Shown here: positions 1 to 11,591 of the stretch, in pieces
How the letters are laid out: every line of letters begins with the position of its first letter
How positions within the stretch are numbered: position 1 is the stretch's first letter
Origin: Cephalotus follicularis
Taxonomy: Eukaryota > Streptophyta > Magnoliopsida > Oxalidales > Cephalotaceae
Direction: 5' to 3'
Assembly (NCBI GenBank): GCA_001972305.1
Contig: BDDD01003342.1
Location: 118,176 to 182,175, forward strand
Length of the DNA stretch: 64,000 nt
Position numbers and translations under genes: made by a program
Notes under the pieces: generated by a model
What the model was told of the DNA's origin: nothing
What the model saw: only the letters and a program-made list of their open reading frames with translations
Database searches by the model: none

Positions 1-271
1 CTTTCAGTGAAAAATTTATGAAACGCAATTTAATTGTGTCATCCGAGAGTTGTTGAAGTTTCATGAGGGCGCATACCTCCTCGAACTCGCGAAGAAAGAG
101 ATATGCATCCTCATTTGGTAAACCATGGAAGTGTGGGAGCATGCTAATGAACTGTTATTTTAACTCAAAATTGTTCCCGTTATGTGCAGGCAACAAGATA
201 CAGGATGGTTGCGCTGTCCTTGCGGGATAGAATCTATCGCGAAGAGTTTGAATTGGTTGCTCGTCCGCCAT
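1..271 (-). pseudogene. Athila-like Ty3/gypsy gag, N-terminal fragment
   Basis: Read on the minus strand, an ATG at 271-269 opens a frame starting MADEQPIQTLRDRFYPART. It continues with a block ending in LREFEEVCALMKLQQLSDD, the typical start of the capsid-like retrotransposon gag domain of Athila and related Ty3/gypsy elements. Gag would package element RNA in cytoplasmic particles. A TAA near position 153 interrupts the frame just after FELK, so the copy is dead, and the rest of gag lies beyond the left edge of the window. No matching LTR or primer site is visible to its right, so this is a remnant. The gag type is a confident call; the exact lineage is inference. Confidence 0.75.
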
Positions 272-689
272 TGGTCTTGATTATTTCGCTCAAGACACTA
301 CCTTGAGATGCATTCCTTTTCTTTTCCTTGAAAACAAAATTTTTATTATCTCCTATGGGGTTTTCTATTGTTTCTAAGTATAGCAACACTTATTCCTACT
401 TTCAAAATTAAAATGAACTTTGGTCTAAACCCCCCCTAAGCAACGACTGGGTAAGAAAAGGAATACAGCACCTAGATCCTTAAAGCCAACTGGTTTGAGA
501 GTAACTGGTCGAAAGCTCGCTACATGGATCTTATAGAAAGTTTAAGAGGCTAAGACATTGCACGAATTTAAAAGGTGGTAAAAAAATGGAGAAATGTATA
601 TCACACTTCCAGACTAAGACTGAATTATGCTTGGTTGGACGATGGGGACGTTGATTCCCTTAGCAACGATTGGGTAAGAAAAGGAATGC
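272..689. other. Unassigned DNA with a 29-bp direct repeat
   Basis: No gene is seen. The sequence between the gag fragment and element A contains two near-identical copies of a short block, at about 436-464 and 659-687 (core GGGTAAGAAAAGGAAT), 223 bp apart. The second copy abuts the point where homology to element A begins. Confidence 0.55.
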
Positions 690-691
690 TT

Positions 692-3133
692 GGTCCCCCC
701 CGTGTGGTTGCCACAAACTCCTTCATGGACCTCTCTCAAAGCATAATCGGCCTCTGAGGGAGTCAAGCATCTCAACCAAGAAAAAGAGAACGATCTTTTG
801 TAGAGGATCCCATCTCGGAGCTGGAATCTGTTTCATCTGTACACCAGTTTCCTCGCCTCTACTGGGTCCTCGGGCAGGATCCCATTCCTCAGCCAGTTGA
901 GAAAAGGGGTCATCCAGTTTGACTCCTATAGTAAGTCTATGTCCATCACATCTACTTCAGAGATGGTGGGCCTGTCTAGGTAGTCTACTAGCACGGTTTG
1001 ATTTTTCTCCAGCTCCTCTGCAGTGGGTAGTTTTGACAACTGGTCTGCTTGGGTGTTTTCTGCTCTGGGTACTTTCAAAACTCTTAGAACTTCGAAGGCT
1101 GACTTTAAACTCTGGAAGTGTGATAAATATTTTGCCATTGAGTCTTCTCGGGCTTCATACTCTCCACTTGTCAGGCTAACCACTAGCTAAGAATCACTAG
1201 AGGCTTCTATCTTTTGTACCTCCAGGTGCTTTGCAATTTTCATCCCGGCTATCAGAGCTTCCCACTCAACTTCGTTGTTTGTAGCTTTAAATCCAAACCT
1301 CAGAGCATACTCCAACGTCCACCCACTTAGACTCGTTAATACCAGCCCTGCTCCACTGCCAGTGATGCAGGAAGAGCCATCCACGAACAACTTCCACAAC
1401 TCCCTCTCGCTCTTAGAGGGATCCTCCTCCATACACTTCGTAGGTGTATTATCTCTAACAAAGTCGGCCAAGACTTGTGATTTGATTGCTGGGCTGGCTT
1501 CAAACTTCACATCATACTCGCCTAGTTTGACTGACCACTTGATTAATCTACCTGAGGTGTCAGGCTTCGCAAGAACTTGTTTGAGTGGTTTGTCAGTCAG
1601 AACCTTGATTATATGGGCTTGAAAATATGGCCTTAATTTTCTGGCCGCTATGATCAAAGCATAGGCGAACTTCTCTACCTCTGGGTACCTCCCCTCAGCA
1701 TCGTTCAAAGCCTTGCTCACATAGAACACTTGGTTTTGAACTTTCCCCTCCTCCCTAACTAGCACTGCACTCACTGCACCTGAGGTGGCTGCAAGGACAA
1801 ATACAAGTCTTCCTCGTCCTTAGGTTTTGAGATTAGATGAGGGGAAGCCAAGTATTCCTTCAACTTTTCGAAGGCTGCTTGGCATTTGTTCGACCAGGAA
1901 AATCCCTTGGGATCCCTCTACACCTTAAAGAATAGGAGGCACTTCTCTGCTGACTTCGAAACAAACCTGCTCAAGGTTGCTATCTTTCCATTTAGCTTCT
2001 GCACATCCCTGATGGTTTGGGAAGGTCTCATACTCTGAACTGCTGAGATCTTCTCTGGGTTGGCCTCTATTCCTCTGCTTGAGACTATAAACCTGAGGAA
2101 CTTACCCGAGGTGATCCCAAAAGTGCACTTGGATGGATTGAGTTTCATTTTATATCTTCTCAGTATCTCAAAAGTTTCCTCCAAGTCTTTGATGTGGGGA
2201 CTCCTGACTGGGGTCTTGACGAGCATGTCGTCGATGTAGACCTCCATGTTTCTCCCAATCTGAGGCTCAAAGATTTTGTTGACAAGTCCTTGGTAGGTGG
2301 CCCCTGCATTCTTCAAACCAAAATGCATGACCTTGTAGCAATACATCTCCCGGTCTGTAATGAAGGTTGTCTTGTTCTCGTCGGGTCCATACATGGGGAT
2401 TTGATTGTACCCCGAATAGACGTCCAAGAAACTCAACATTTTGTAGCCCGAGGTAGCATATACCAACTGATCTATCTTTGGTAGAGGGAAGTAATCCTTG
2501 GGGAAAGCTTTATTGAGGTCGGTAAAGTCGATGCACATCCTCCACTTGCCGTTTGCTTTTTTGACTAGTACTGGGTTCGCCAGCCAGTCTGACTAATGTA
2601 CTTCCCTTATGAACCCTGCCTGCAAGAGCTTGCTTACCTCCTCGGCTATTGTCTGCTGCCTCTCAGGAGCAAAGTTCCTCTTCTTCTGCCTGGTCGGATG
2701 CCTCATTGGATCCACACTAAGCTTGTGAACCATTACGTTTGGGCTGATCCCAGGGACATCCTCTGCCGACCAAGCAAAAACATCTTTGTTATTTCGGAGG
2801 AATGTTATTAATTCCCCCTTCTCCACCTCTCCAAGTTGTGATCCAACTTGGAAGACTCTCTCAGAGTTTCCCTCTTCCAGGGGCACTTGGATCATGTCTT
2901 CAACAGGCTGTGGACGCTTAGGTTCCACGTCCCCCCTGAGCTCCACGTTTGCAATTGGAAGTACCTTGTCCTTCCCTTTGTCCATGATGGCAGTTTTGTA
3001 GCACTGTCTTGCCACCTGTTGTTCTCCTTTGGCTTCCCCCACAACAAACCTTGTGGGGAACTTCATCAGCAAGTTTCTTGTGGACACTATTGTCTCTATC
3101 AGATTGAGCCTTGGCTGCCCAACTATGGCATTG
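692..3133 (-). pseudogene. Element A pol: reverse transcriptase, RNase H, archaeal-type RNase H, integrase start
   Basis: The open blocks are 3153-2593 (protease-RT linker with DVFAWSAEDVPGISP, then the RT start), 2538-1918 (RT palm with EVYIDDMLVKTP), 1774-1187 (first RNase H, then the additional RNase H opening LFVDGSSCITGSGAG with NNEVEWEALIAG) and 1183-926 (end of the additional RNase H). The order RT, degenerate RNase H, second archaeal-like RNase H, integrase is characteristic of the Tat lineage. Stops separate the blocks. The homology ends at about 692, in the histidine part of the integrase zinc finger. At the upstream side the frame is cut by the solo LTR at 3134-4270. Confidence 0.88.
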
Positions 3134-3676
3134 TGAAAAGGTCCTAAAGGCAACTTTTAGCTTAAGATATATTTTGCTTGCGGAATTAACAAATTAATAA
3201 CTATGAAGCCAAACAAACATACAACAACAAATAAAAACAAGTATAATTAAAGAGAGAGGGATGGAGAGTGTGCAAACGAATTTTTATAGTGGTTCGGTAA
3301 ATCCGTGCCTACGTCCACTTTCTCAAGAACACCTTGAGATTCCACTAGAGACCACTAGCAACCTTTGATTTCGGCTTGCGGGTGCAAATCAAAGAAAACC
3401 ACCTTACACGTGAATGACCCCCTTTGATAATCCTACTAAGGGTTCACTTCCCTTGATTATCTCACGAAGGTTTCACTCCTCTCTTTTACAATGAAAGATA
3501 AAAAGGATTTGTGTTTACAAGTAACATCTTAAAGGTTGGATATGAAAGTGTAAACTACATACAGGTTTTGATATGAAAGTGTAGACTTACTCTTGATGTT
3601 CTTCTCTATGTAGATGTGCAAGTTGAGTTTTTGAGTGTAGATGTTCAAAGTCATTTTGATCTTCATTCTTGGCTTG

Positions 3677-3684
3677 TATATATA
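3677..3684 (-). promoter_or_regulatory. TATA box of solo LTR 3134-4270
   Basis: The TATATATA block lies in the middle of the LTR, about 100 bp downstream (minus strand) of the GTCGAC palindrome array. Confidence 0.5.
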
Positions 3685-3784
3685 GCTTTCCTTTCATTCT
3701 AGCCGTTTGAGAAGTTATTTTACCGTTGCTTGAGTCTTGGAACTTGTGGCTTCAAAGTCGGCTCTTTTAAAACGCGGTCATTAA

Positions 3785-4160
3785 CATTTCTGCTGCGCAA
3801 AGCGTCGACGGTGTCTGTTAAAGCGTCGACGCTTATGTTACCGTTACGGGTTGTATTTGAATTTTCTCGCATAAACCGCATGTGCTTTTATCTGGGTGTC
3901 GACTCTTTGGTATAAAGCGCTGACGCTTTACCTTGAGCGTCGCCGCTTTGAGTTCTTCAACTAATTCCACAAGTCTCTGTTTCAAACCGCTGATGCAAGC
4001 TTCTTAAGCATTGATGCCTTGGTCCAAACCGCTAACGCTTTATATAAGACCTTCGACGCTTTGTGCAGTTTTGCTTTATCAACCGCAGAAGCTTGTCCAA
4101 TGCTCACGTCGGTTTACAGACAAAGCACTGACACTTTAATTCCAACCATCGGCGCTTTGT
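3785..4160 (-). repeat. GCGTCGACGC palindrome array in the LTR
   Basis: About ten degenerate copies of AAAGCGTCGACGCTTT, spaced irregularly by 20 to 45 bp. The copy at 3821-3834 (AAGCGTCGACGCTT) is a perfect 14-bp palindrome. Confidence 0.8.
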
Positions 4161-4270
4161 CCTGTTTCTGCACTTCTTTATTTTGTTTATCTTTTACTTG
4201 CACAGAAAGTAACAAAGTTAAATGCAAATTTGTAATCATTAAAACTTATGATTGAGACTTAAAGTCAACA

Positions 4271-5688
4271 CATTGTATGGGCTTGGGGTATCTACCACCA
4301 GGAACATCATCTGCACCTGGGTCTGGCGTGGAGCCGTGCTTGCAACCACGGACAGGTCGATGGATCCCAGAGGATGGACCATCTCCCTTGCAAAGCCAAC
4401 CAGTGGGGCCTTCATAGGCTTCAGCTGATCAACCGGTATCCTCAACTGATCATATGCATGTTTGTACAGGATATCAGTCGAGTTGCCGCTGTCAATAAGG
4501 ATCCTCTTCATGGTGAAAAGCTCCACTAGAAGAGTTACCACCACTGCGTCATCATGAGGAAGACGTACTCCCTCGTAGTCCACCTCCGAAAAGGATATAA
4601 CCTCATATTCTCCACCAATCCTCAGCCTGTTGCTGTGATGAACCTGTTGCACAGCAAGGGGCTGCCTCCCATAAGCTTTCCTAGCATTCTTGTGGTCGCC
4701 ACCAGACCCCACCCCCCCAGAGATAGTGTGGATGACACCTCTGGGTTGCTGTTGCTACTCCTCTTGTTGCCGAGGAGCCACTTCTCACCTTTTCTCCCTT
4801 CTTCCCTGGGGAGCATCTCTGTCCACATACTTGTGTAGGTGCCCCTTTCGAATCAGGTCCTCAATCTGATTCTTCAACTGCCTGCATTCCTCGGTATCAT
4901 GTCCGTGGTCACGATGATACCTGCAGAATTTTCCACATCCCTCTTCTCGGCTGGGAACCTCATCTTTTCAAGCCATTGGATGGGGACCTTATCTTGCTCC
5001 ACTGCAAGTATTCTAGTACGAGTGTCCAAGAGGGGGGCAAAGTTATTGTAGGATGGGACAGGCGCCCCTCTCCTGGGTGAATCACCCATCCTGGATACCT
5101 TGTGTCTGAGGTCGTCCTTTGGCAGGTCGGACCTCTCTTTCCTCTTCTCTTTCTTCTCGGGACCGTTTCGTGAACGCTCCCCCTTCTCCTCCTGATAGCC
5201 CGACCGGGGTGTTTTGTGTTTCCTGGCTGCCATCTCTTCCTCAGCATTGACATACCTCTCTGCTCTCGTCAGCAGGTCTTCCATGTCCACCGCGAGTTTC
5301 TTCAAAAGGGTGAAGGTGAAGGATGAGTTGTTCCTCAGGCCACTGTTTAATGCAGCTAGGGCGAAGGACGGCTCTAGATCTTTCACCGTGAGAGACTCCC
5401 TATTGAACCTGGCGAGGTAGTCCCTTAGGGACTCATCTCTCCCCTACACCACATTGATCAAGTGGGTAGAGTTCCTTCTCTGAGTAGTGCTGTTGAGGAA
5501 TTTGGTGACAAATAGCTCCGTAAGCTGGTCAAAATCCTTCACCGACCTCTGAGCTAGGGTAAAGAACCATGACTGGGCGGCTCCAATCAACGTGGCCAGG
5601 AATCCTCAGCATAGTGTGGCGTCTGAGGCCTGGTGCACCAACATGGTTTGAATGTAGGTGCGCACATATTGGATGGGGTCCATGGTCC
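4271..5688 (-). pseudogene. Element A gag C-terminal part and aspartic protease
   Basis: The minus-strand block 4712-4239 contains the retropepsin signature ILIDSGNSTDILYKH, with the catalytic DSG retained. Upstream, 5386-4874 gives a lysine/arginine-rich gag tail corresponding to element B residues that run into EQDKVPIQW, and the gag core continues up to 5688. The equivalent gag zinc-knuckle-like [11 protein letters not shown] motif can be read around 4860-4930. The frame is broken by several stops and shifts. The protease start is cut off from the rest of pol by the solo LTR at 3134-4270, and the gag core is cut at 5688 by the second solo LTR. Confidence 0.85.
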
Positions 5689-6666
5689 TGTTCACGTAAA
5701 AAGAAAGTTTTAATATTTATAGCCGCAAGTGCACGGATCATGCAGTAACGGGTCGAACGCAGGGAAACGTAAATTAATTATAATTTATTCAACCTAGGCG
5801 AAGTATACCGATTTTGAGATAAACTATTAAAACCTACTCCTAATTATGCAAAATAAAATAATTAAACAAAACAAGTAATGAAAACTTTGAGAATTAAAAA
5901 CGTTGAAGTTGAAATATTAAGAAATAAAGCATGCAATAAATAAAAATAAAGAGAAAATATAATAAAGAGACGGTTTTGGGGTAAAGAAACTCACCATAGA
6001 TTGTATTGAACAATTCCATTGAGTTGTATGATCATACCTTGATAAACAACGAGAGCTAGGTCTATACGGAGTGCGGCGGTGATGACAAGACGTATGAGTA
6101 GACATGCTAGGTCTATACGAAGTATGGCAACGATAACGGCAGCAATCGACTTCTTCTTGAAAGGCGTCGACTTCTTTTGATAAAAAGTTACAGGACAATT
6201 TCGATCAAAGACATCGATGTGTTGTGTGAAAAACGTCGATCTGCATGAAAGGCGTCGACTCCTTTTGGAAAGACATCGACTTCTTTTTCATAGCTCCTTG
6301 AAGATTGTTGTGTTGCCCAGAAAAGACGTCGACTTCATCTGGAAAGACGTCGACGTTATTAGTTAAACCCAGAAAAAACATCGTCTTACATGAAAGACAT
6401 CGATGCGTTTGATGACAGCAAGAGAAGACGTCGACTTCTTCTTGAAAGACGTCGACTTCTTTGCCCTGTTTTCTGCAGAATTTGGCATTTCTTCAATCTT
6501 TACACCTTTAACTCCAATTTTGCACACTTTTGGGTAGTATTTTTGCACTTTGGTGATTAAACACTTGTACCTGAAAATCATTAAAACACAACCAAAGTAG
6601 TCTATTCCAAGTATAAAAATATAACAAATATATCATTAAAAAAAACACACATTTTTATGCTAAACA
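5689..6666 (-). mobile_element. Solo LTR, Athila-like Ty3/gypsy
   Basis: This 978-bp insertion in the gag of element A has perfect flanking GGTCC duplications (5684-5688 and 6667-6671). On the minus strand it runs from TGTTTAGCATAAAAATGTG to CGTGAACA. Its last part reads TTTCCCTGCGTTCGACCCG and CCGTGCACTTGCGG, a layout typical of LTR ends that precede a GGCGCCGTTGCCGGGG primer site in Athila-like elements. No internal sequence remains. The boundary call is firm; the lineage is inferred from the 3' end only. Confidence 0.8.
6165..6460 (-). repeat. GACGTCGAC palindrome array in the Athila-like LTR
   Basis: Some ten variants of AAAGACGTCGACTTCTTT and AAAGACATCGATG occur in under 300 bp, several ending in a C/T-rich spacer. 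Confidence 0.8.
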
Positions 6667-7447
6667 GGTCCCATCGTATTTATCAAGGCTAGGGAGCCGG
6701 AATCCGCTGGGGATTCACTCCGTCATGATCTCGGGTGTAAAGGGGTGGGCGCTAAGGTTGGGCACCTCTGACATATATCCCCTTGGCTTCTCTGCTCCTT
6801 GGAACCTTCTCTCCACCTCGACAAGTCTTCTATTCATCGCTTGCTCCACATCCTCAATGTTTCTAGCCCTGCTAGAAACACGTGACCCCCAGGCCAGTGT
6901 AGCCGCGCGATCCGCCCTGCTTCCCTGGACCGTCGTTGCTCTGCGTGAGGCATTAGACTGCACTTGTGCATCCTCTGTACCTCTGACTCCCCCCTGAGGA
7001 TCCACGTCCATGGCTTGGTACTCTGTATGCTCTCTCCTGGATCATTGGGTTGATCTCGGGCAGTTGAGGACTCTGCCCTCTGAGATGCATTGATCTCTTG
7101 TCTCCTCCCCAAGGGAATATTATCCCCTCACCGCATAGGAGGAAGTCTCTCTCCCCTAGGCAGGTTTCGCCTGGCACCTTGGGGGTGCCCCATCTCCACC
7201 ACTGGCCTAACAAGGCCGCTTTTTCCTCTGCTATTTGCTTGGACAGGTCTGGCCTGGGCCTGGTTGGCGAGGTTGGTTGCCAACGGATTTGGGAGACGGT
7301 GCATTCCTTGGAGGAGCTGATTGAGCTGCTCCCCAGTAATGGGAGCTTGTTCTCGGGCCACAACTTGGCCAGCCTCTGGGAGAAGAGGTGGGACCTCCTG
7401 TTGTTAGCTGCTTGTGGCTCCAAACTGGTTGTTCTTTCTCGGAGCAT
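6667..7447 (-). pseudogene. Element A gag N-terminal part
   Basis: The ATG at 7447-7445 matches the gag start of element B (21227) and is preceded by the PBS leader. The frame begins MLRERTTSLEPQAANN and must shift to continue as EQAPITGEQLNQLLQGMHRL, which matches EQAPITREQFSQLLQGMERL in element C, so there is a frameshift in the first 40 codons. A following block holds EVERRFQGAEKPRGYMSEVP, equivalent to B EVEKRLQGAEKPRGYLAEV. Gag is the structural capsid protein. The copy is inactivated by the frameshift, by stops and by the LTR insertion at 6666. Confidence 0.82.
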
Positions 7448-7472
7448 GATTCTTGATGGCTTTTTGCTGCGT

Positions 7473-7492
7473 TTCCCACAGACGGCGCCAAC
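7473..7492 (-). other. Primer binding site of element A
   Basis: The minus strand reads TTGGCGCCGTCTGTGGGAA one base inside the 5' LTR. This is the usual PBS block of Tat-type elements; the primer tRNA is likely tRNA-Arg, but I could not check it. Confidence 0.75.
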
Positions 7493-8403
7493 TGTTGATG
7501 CAGAAAACCTTCCTTCAACAGTACCCTACGTGGAGGGCTTTGATTTGTTAATGGGAACGCTGCAATCTGTCCGAGAAAGGTGGTTTCGGTGGTTGAGAAT
7601 CCCTGCACAAAGGAGCAAAAAGGTAGAAGGTCCAATAGGTTGTTCTCCCGGGGACACTCCGACGCTCAAGTTAGTAGATGCACAGGAAAAACTAGGTTTT
7701 TAGAGTGCAAAAATGGCTGACCTTTGTACAGTTTGTGAAACTGGTATTTATAGTGTTGGTTGGTAACTGTATGGGCGTGAAAAACAGAGATGATTGTTAT
7801 CCCCTAAGGAAATGCCGAGGATCTCGGTCATTTCCCTTGATCTCCACCAGATTGGTTGATACTTTCCTTGTAGGACGTTTATCATATCTTATCTTTCTGT
7901 ATTTGAAAGACTAAATCCTAGGAATGTAGGCCGATTTTACGTCCTTACCCTATGGAGGACGAGGAGAAAGAAGTTCTCTGGTCTCTTGTCCGCTTCAAAG
8001 TCTTCAACGTCAAGAAACTCCCTCAAGGGCCTGTGCCTGAACTATCAGGTCGCCCGCAATGCTGTCGAGGAAGAAGTCCCGACGAAGCAGCCAGGGAGGA
8101 TATCCTCAGCGTTGATACCGAAGATGAGGTCCTCTGCCATACTGTCGAGGAGGAGGTCCCCTGTAATGAAGTCGAAGATGAGGTCCTCGGCACTTGAGCC
8201 GAGGAAGGCGTCCTCTGCCATGTAACCAAGTAAGAGCTCCTCGGTTCTGATGTTTGAGGAGGATCTCATCTCCTGCTTCACTGACGTGTGTTGCTGAGCT
8301 TCCTCTGACCAGTGTCTATATGAGCTTCGAAGCCCCTGGACATTTTGCTACGCCCGCTGAGGACACGTGTCTTTCTAGGTATAAATAGATTTTTCTCATA
8401 TCA
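7493..8403 (-). repeat. 5' LTR of element A
   Basis: This 911-bp LTR runs on the minus strand from TGATATGAGAAAAATC to CATCAACA, with the same terminal motifs as the LTRs of element B. It is longer because its upstream part (8045-8275) holds repeats around GAGGTCCTC, a short hyphenated palindrome (for example GATGAGGTCCTCTGCCATAC). The downstream half matches the B LTR closely (GTTCTCCCGGGGACACTCCG). The flank after 8403 is AAAAG; the partner flank is lost with the 3' end. Confidence 0.88.
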
Positions 8404-10397
8404 AAAAGAGACATCCAATTTTTATTATTTAATTTTGGGTGTCGGCTTGTTGTTATATATATTTTTTATTTAAAGTATTAATGTCGACATTTTTTTTTAA
8501 TCTTAAAGTGGAGAATCTGAATATGGAAATGGGTTTTTAGTTTTTACTATGTTAATTGACTTATTTATTTCTTTGATCTTTCTATTTGAACCAGTTACCA
8601 AACAAAGTGTGATAATTATCAAGTGCAATTACATTTTTGAATTGCTGTGACTTAAAATGCATGAAATAACTCAACTTCTTTTCAATTCATTTCAATCCTC
8701 TTCTGCTTATGATTAACTGAGGAAATGAAATCAGTTTATGATATATAACAACAGCTTTTAGAATAGTTGAATTCGTTTTCATAAAATTTGGTGTTTAGAG
8801 TCTGATGGTGGTAGTTTAATTTGCAACTTGTTGGCAGAATTTGGTTTGAGATTTTATACAAACTCATCCTAAGTTTCAGACTTGCACATAATACTAATGA
8901 GTAATAATGAGTACAACAAACAGAATATACAAATATTGATATTAAAACAATAATGAAACTAATAGGGGCAAACGATGTAACATACACCATTCAATTGATG
9001 TACTAAATTTCATCAACTAAAATTAAATTACACCATACCAAGTATATGGATTCAATAAAACCATCCATCATCATGTACAAATAATAAAAAATTGAATGTA
9101 ACAACTAATATACTTTATTAACATGAACAGTAAAATTGTGTACTACCTTCACTTAATTAATAATTATTGAACACTACAATCCTTGAACTTGTGATGAAAA
9201 AGAATGAATTAAAAAGCATTGAAAGAAGAAAAAAATAAAGGTCGTAAACATTTCATATATATTTAATATATGCGAATCAGGATGAATTATGATAGAAAAT
9301 AACGAATTAAAAATATATTTGTGTGTGTGTGTTAGAAATTTTAGACAATCCATATATATATATATATGTGTGTGTGTGTTCCATACACACAAATTTGAGT
9401 GTAGATGAATCAAAAGCCACATCTAAAGCAAATATGGGATAAACATTGTATTAAGGTAGGTAGGGAAACATGCATAAGATGTCTTTCTGAAGTATCATGG
9501 ATATGAATGTTATATACTCATGCATTATCATTTGTACTTTGAGATGATACAAAATTGGTAATGTATTAATCAAAAGCAAATCTTAATTTGTTCTTGTTCT
9601 TCTTCTTCTTATATATGCATGTTTTATGAAAAATTTTAGATCATCCTAAAAGTTGTACCAGATTTACTTTATCAAATCATATGCGCAAATCCATTTTATA
9701 AAATATATCAATGATTAGAGGAATCCATTTTATATGCTATCACGTTATTGGATAAAACAAATTTTGGTAAAATATATGCGTGATACATAAGGTGTATTCA
9801 CATTTGAAAACTCAAATTTGAGTATACTTAGTTTTATAGTAGGATTTGTGAAAACTTAATTGTTGAAATCTGTTCGAGAATCTAAGATATAAAAATAATG
9901 CGATTTGGGACTGAAAATCTTGTCCAAAATTAGAATCAATTGAAACAACCCACGATATGATGCAGGCTGGTGTGCACAAAGTTGTATCTCTCTCTCTTTA
10001 CTAGAAACAAAAGTTTGGTGTGCCCAAAGTTGATTGTTGAGTTTTATTTTGCTGTGATGGGCATCATACTGGGTAATAACTGTTTTCTTGGAGTAAAATC
10101 ATACATACTTGCAAACATAATTGCATCATGTAAAAATTCTACTGCCTAATTTATGGATCTGATTTGCGATACTCTCAGTAATGTTCCAATATCTTAATAT
10201 TCAAAAATTGATTGGTTGACTCAATACCATCCGATGCTGGCTTGATTAAGTCATTTGGTTCAAAGTACTTCTGGCCCTACCTGTTTGTTTCGGCTAGGAA
10301 GTCAGGGACATATATTCAATGTCTTTAGTTAGTTTTGTGAGTAAATAGAAGTAACAGCTAGATGGAGATTACATGGAGCCAAATTTGTAGACCCTTT
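8404..10397. other. AT-rich intergenic DNA, no gene recognised
   Basis: About 2 kb of AT-rich sequence between elements A and B. The short open frames at 8736-8990, 9174-9422 and 10329-10514 are low-complexity or simple-repeat translations. The sequence ends with the left CCTTT target duplication of element B (10393-10397). Confidence 0.6.
9309..9380. repeat. (GT)n and (AT)n microsatellites
   Basis: Two runs of GTGTGTGTGT, each next to ATATATATAT tracts. Confidence 0.85.
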
Positions 10398-10962
10398 TGT
10401 TGATGCAGAAATCTTTCCTTTAACAGTATCCCACGTGTAAGGGTTTGATTTGTTTAGAAAAACGCTGGAATCTGTCCAAGAAAGAGTATTTGGTGGTTGT
10501 TGATCCTTGCACAAGTAAATGATCAGAGTAAAAGGTCTAGGAGGTTGTTCTTCCGGGGACTCTCCGACGCTCTAGTTAGTAATTGCACAGCGAGTATCGT
10601 GTTCTTTTGAGTGATAAAATGGCTGACCTTTGTATTGACTGTGAAACTGGTATTTATAGACCTCTAAGATCATTGTTGAGCGTCTAATCAGGAGTTGGTT
10701 GCCCCTAAGGGAAATGCGTCAGAAGTCCTGGTATTTCCCCCGATCTCCTCCAGATTTGGTGGCTGTGGCAGCGTGCCAGTCTGTAGGTTAGGTGGCTGAG
10801 GCGGCATGCTAGTCTGTAGGTTAGGTGGCTGTGACGACGTGCCAGTCTCTTTTCCCTATTTGATGCGATGGCAGGCCACGTGCCCAGGCCCTGGAGGGAC
10901 ATCTGTCTTTCTTTCCTTGAGACACGTGTCTTTATGCTTAAAAAAAGAATTTTTCTATATCA
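10398..10962 (-). repeat. 3' LTR of element B
   Basis: Aligns over its whole length with 21273-21837. It contains about three diverged copies of a 35-bp unit (GTCTGTAGGTTAGGTGGCTG) near 10757-10850. Confidence 0.95.
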
Positions 10963-10975
10963 TATGCCCCCCTGG
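10963..10975 (-). other. Polypurine tract of element B
   Basis: The minus strand reads CCAGGGGGGCA directly before the 3' LTR start TGATATAG. This is where plus-strand DNA synthesis would be primed. Confidence 0.75.
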
Positions 10976-11369
10976 TCATTCTCCTCTGGCCTTGACAGAG
11001 GAGGAGGAGCAGAGTTGAGAGCCGGAGCCCGGGCGGTACTCCAAGGAAGGACCCCTCCTGGACTGACCAGGGGAAGAGGAGAGGTAAGCCTGTGTGGCCT
11101 TAAAAGGGGCCCTATTCTTTGTCGACAGGCTTGACCCAAGCCTTATGCGGGCCCACCCTTATAACCCGTGCCAGATGTTGATTATACTGGGCGTGACAGA
11201 TGTCGTTTCGCGCCGTGCCCCATCAATTAATACCCATCATTACGCCGTAAATTACGAAATTTGAAAGCCTGACGCTTCGATGCACGCGCATGACCTTTCG
11301 CTTTTCGCTCCTGATTTGACAGGAGGATCTCCACCATTGAACGCAACTGGAATCTACGGTCCAGATCTG

Positions 11370-11591
11370 TCCCTAGGGTCTTTAAAACCCCTGCTCCCTT
11401 TGGGGATCCTCTTTACGTTTTCATAAACCCTAAAAGCATTAGATCTCTTGAATCCCCTACTATTCCAACCTTCAAACTTCGTCTTCCTCTTCGCTCAAGA
11501 ACACAGGTGAACCTAGTTTCCATTTACCCCGTACTTGCCAAAGTACCCCATTTCCACTTTGTCTTCCTCATCCTCTCTCTCAGACAACCCC
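11370..11591 (+). promoter_or_regulatory. Putative promoter and 5' UTR of the antisense gene
   Basis: A TATA-like TTTAAAACC at about 11381 is followed by a pyrimidine-rich leader and CATAAACCCTAAAAGC. It lies between the 3' LTR of B and the antisense ORF, opposite to the element's own transcription. A plus-strand promoter here is inferred; no transcript evidence is available from sequence. Confidence 0.4.

Larger units (their letters stand above)
3134..4270 (-). mobile_element. Solo LTR, copia type (family S, copy 1)
   Basis: This 1137-bp insertion lies in the pol of element A. On the minus strand it starts TGTTGACTTTAAGTCTCAAT and ends CCTTTTCA, and it is flanked by the target duplication CATTG (3129-3133 and 4271-4275). 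Element B has the uninterrupted target. The start, and a GTGGACGTAGGC block followed by CCGAACCACT, are shared with the LTRs at 45276-46565 and 62557-63801. It has no internal region, so it is a product of LTR-LTR recombination. The copia assignment rests on the typical TTTTGATGATAACA-like block near the start of related copies. Confidence 0.85.
690..8403 (-). mobile_element. Element A: Tat-type Ty3/gypsy retrotransposon, 3'-truncated
   Basis: From right to left on the minus strand this holds a 5' LTR (7493-8403), a PBS, gag, protease, reverse transcriptase, two RNase H domains and the first residues of integrase, colinear with element B. Homology to B stops near 690, inside the integrase zinc finger; the rest of integrase, the 3' UTR and the 3' LTR are missing. 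Two solo LTRs with perfect 5-bp duplications (3134-4270 and 5689-6666) interrupt it. The DSG protease motif and the YIDD reverse transcriptase motif are still readable, but stops and frameshifts are scattered through the frame. Confidence 0.9.

Noticed and set aside
9174-9422. 82-codon minus-strand frame with THTHIYIYM-type sequence
   Set aside because: It is translated from (GT)n and (AT)n microsatellites.
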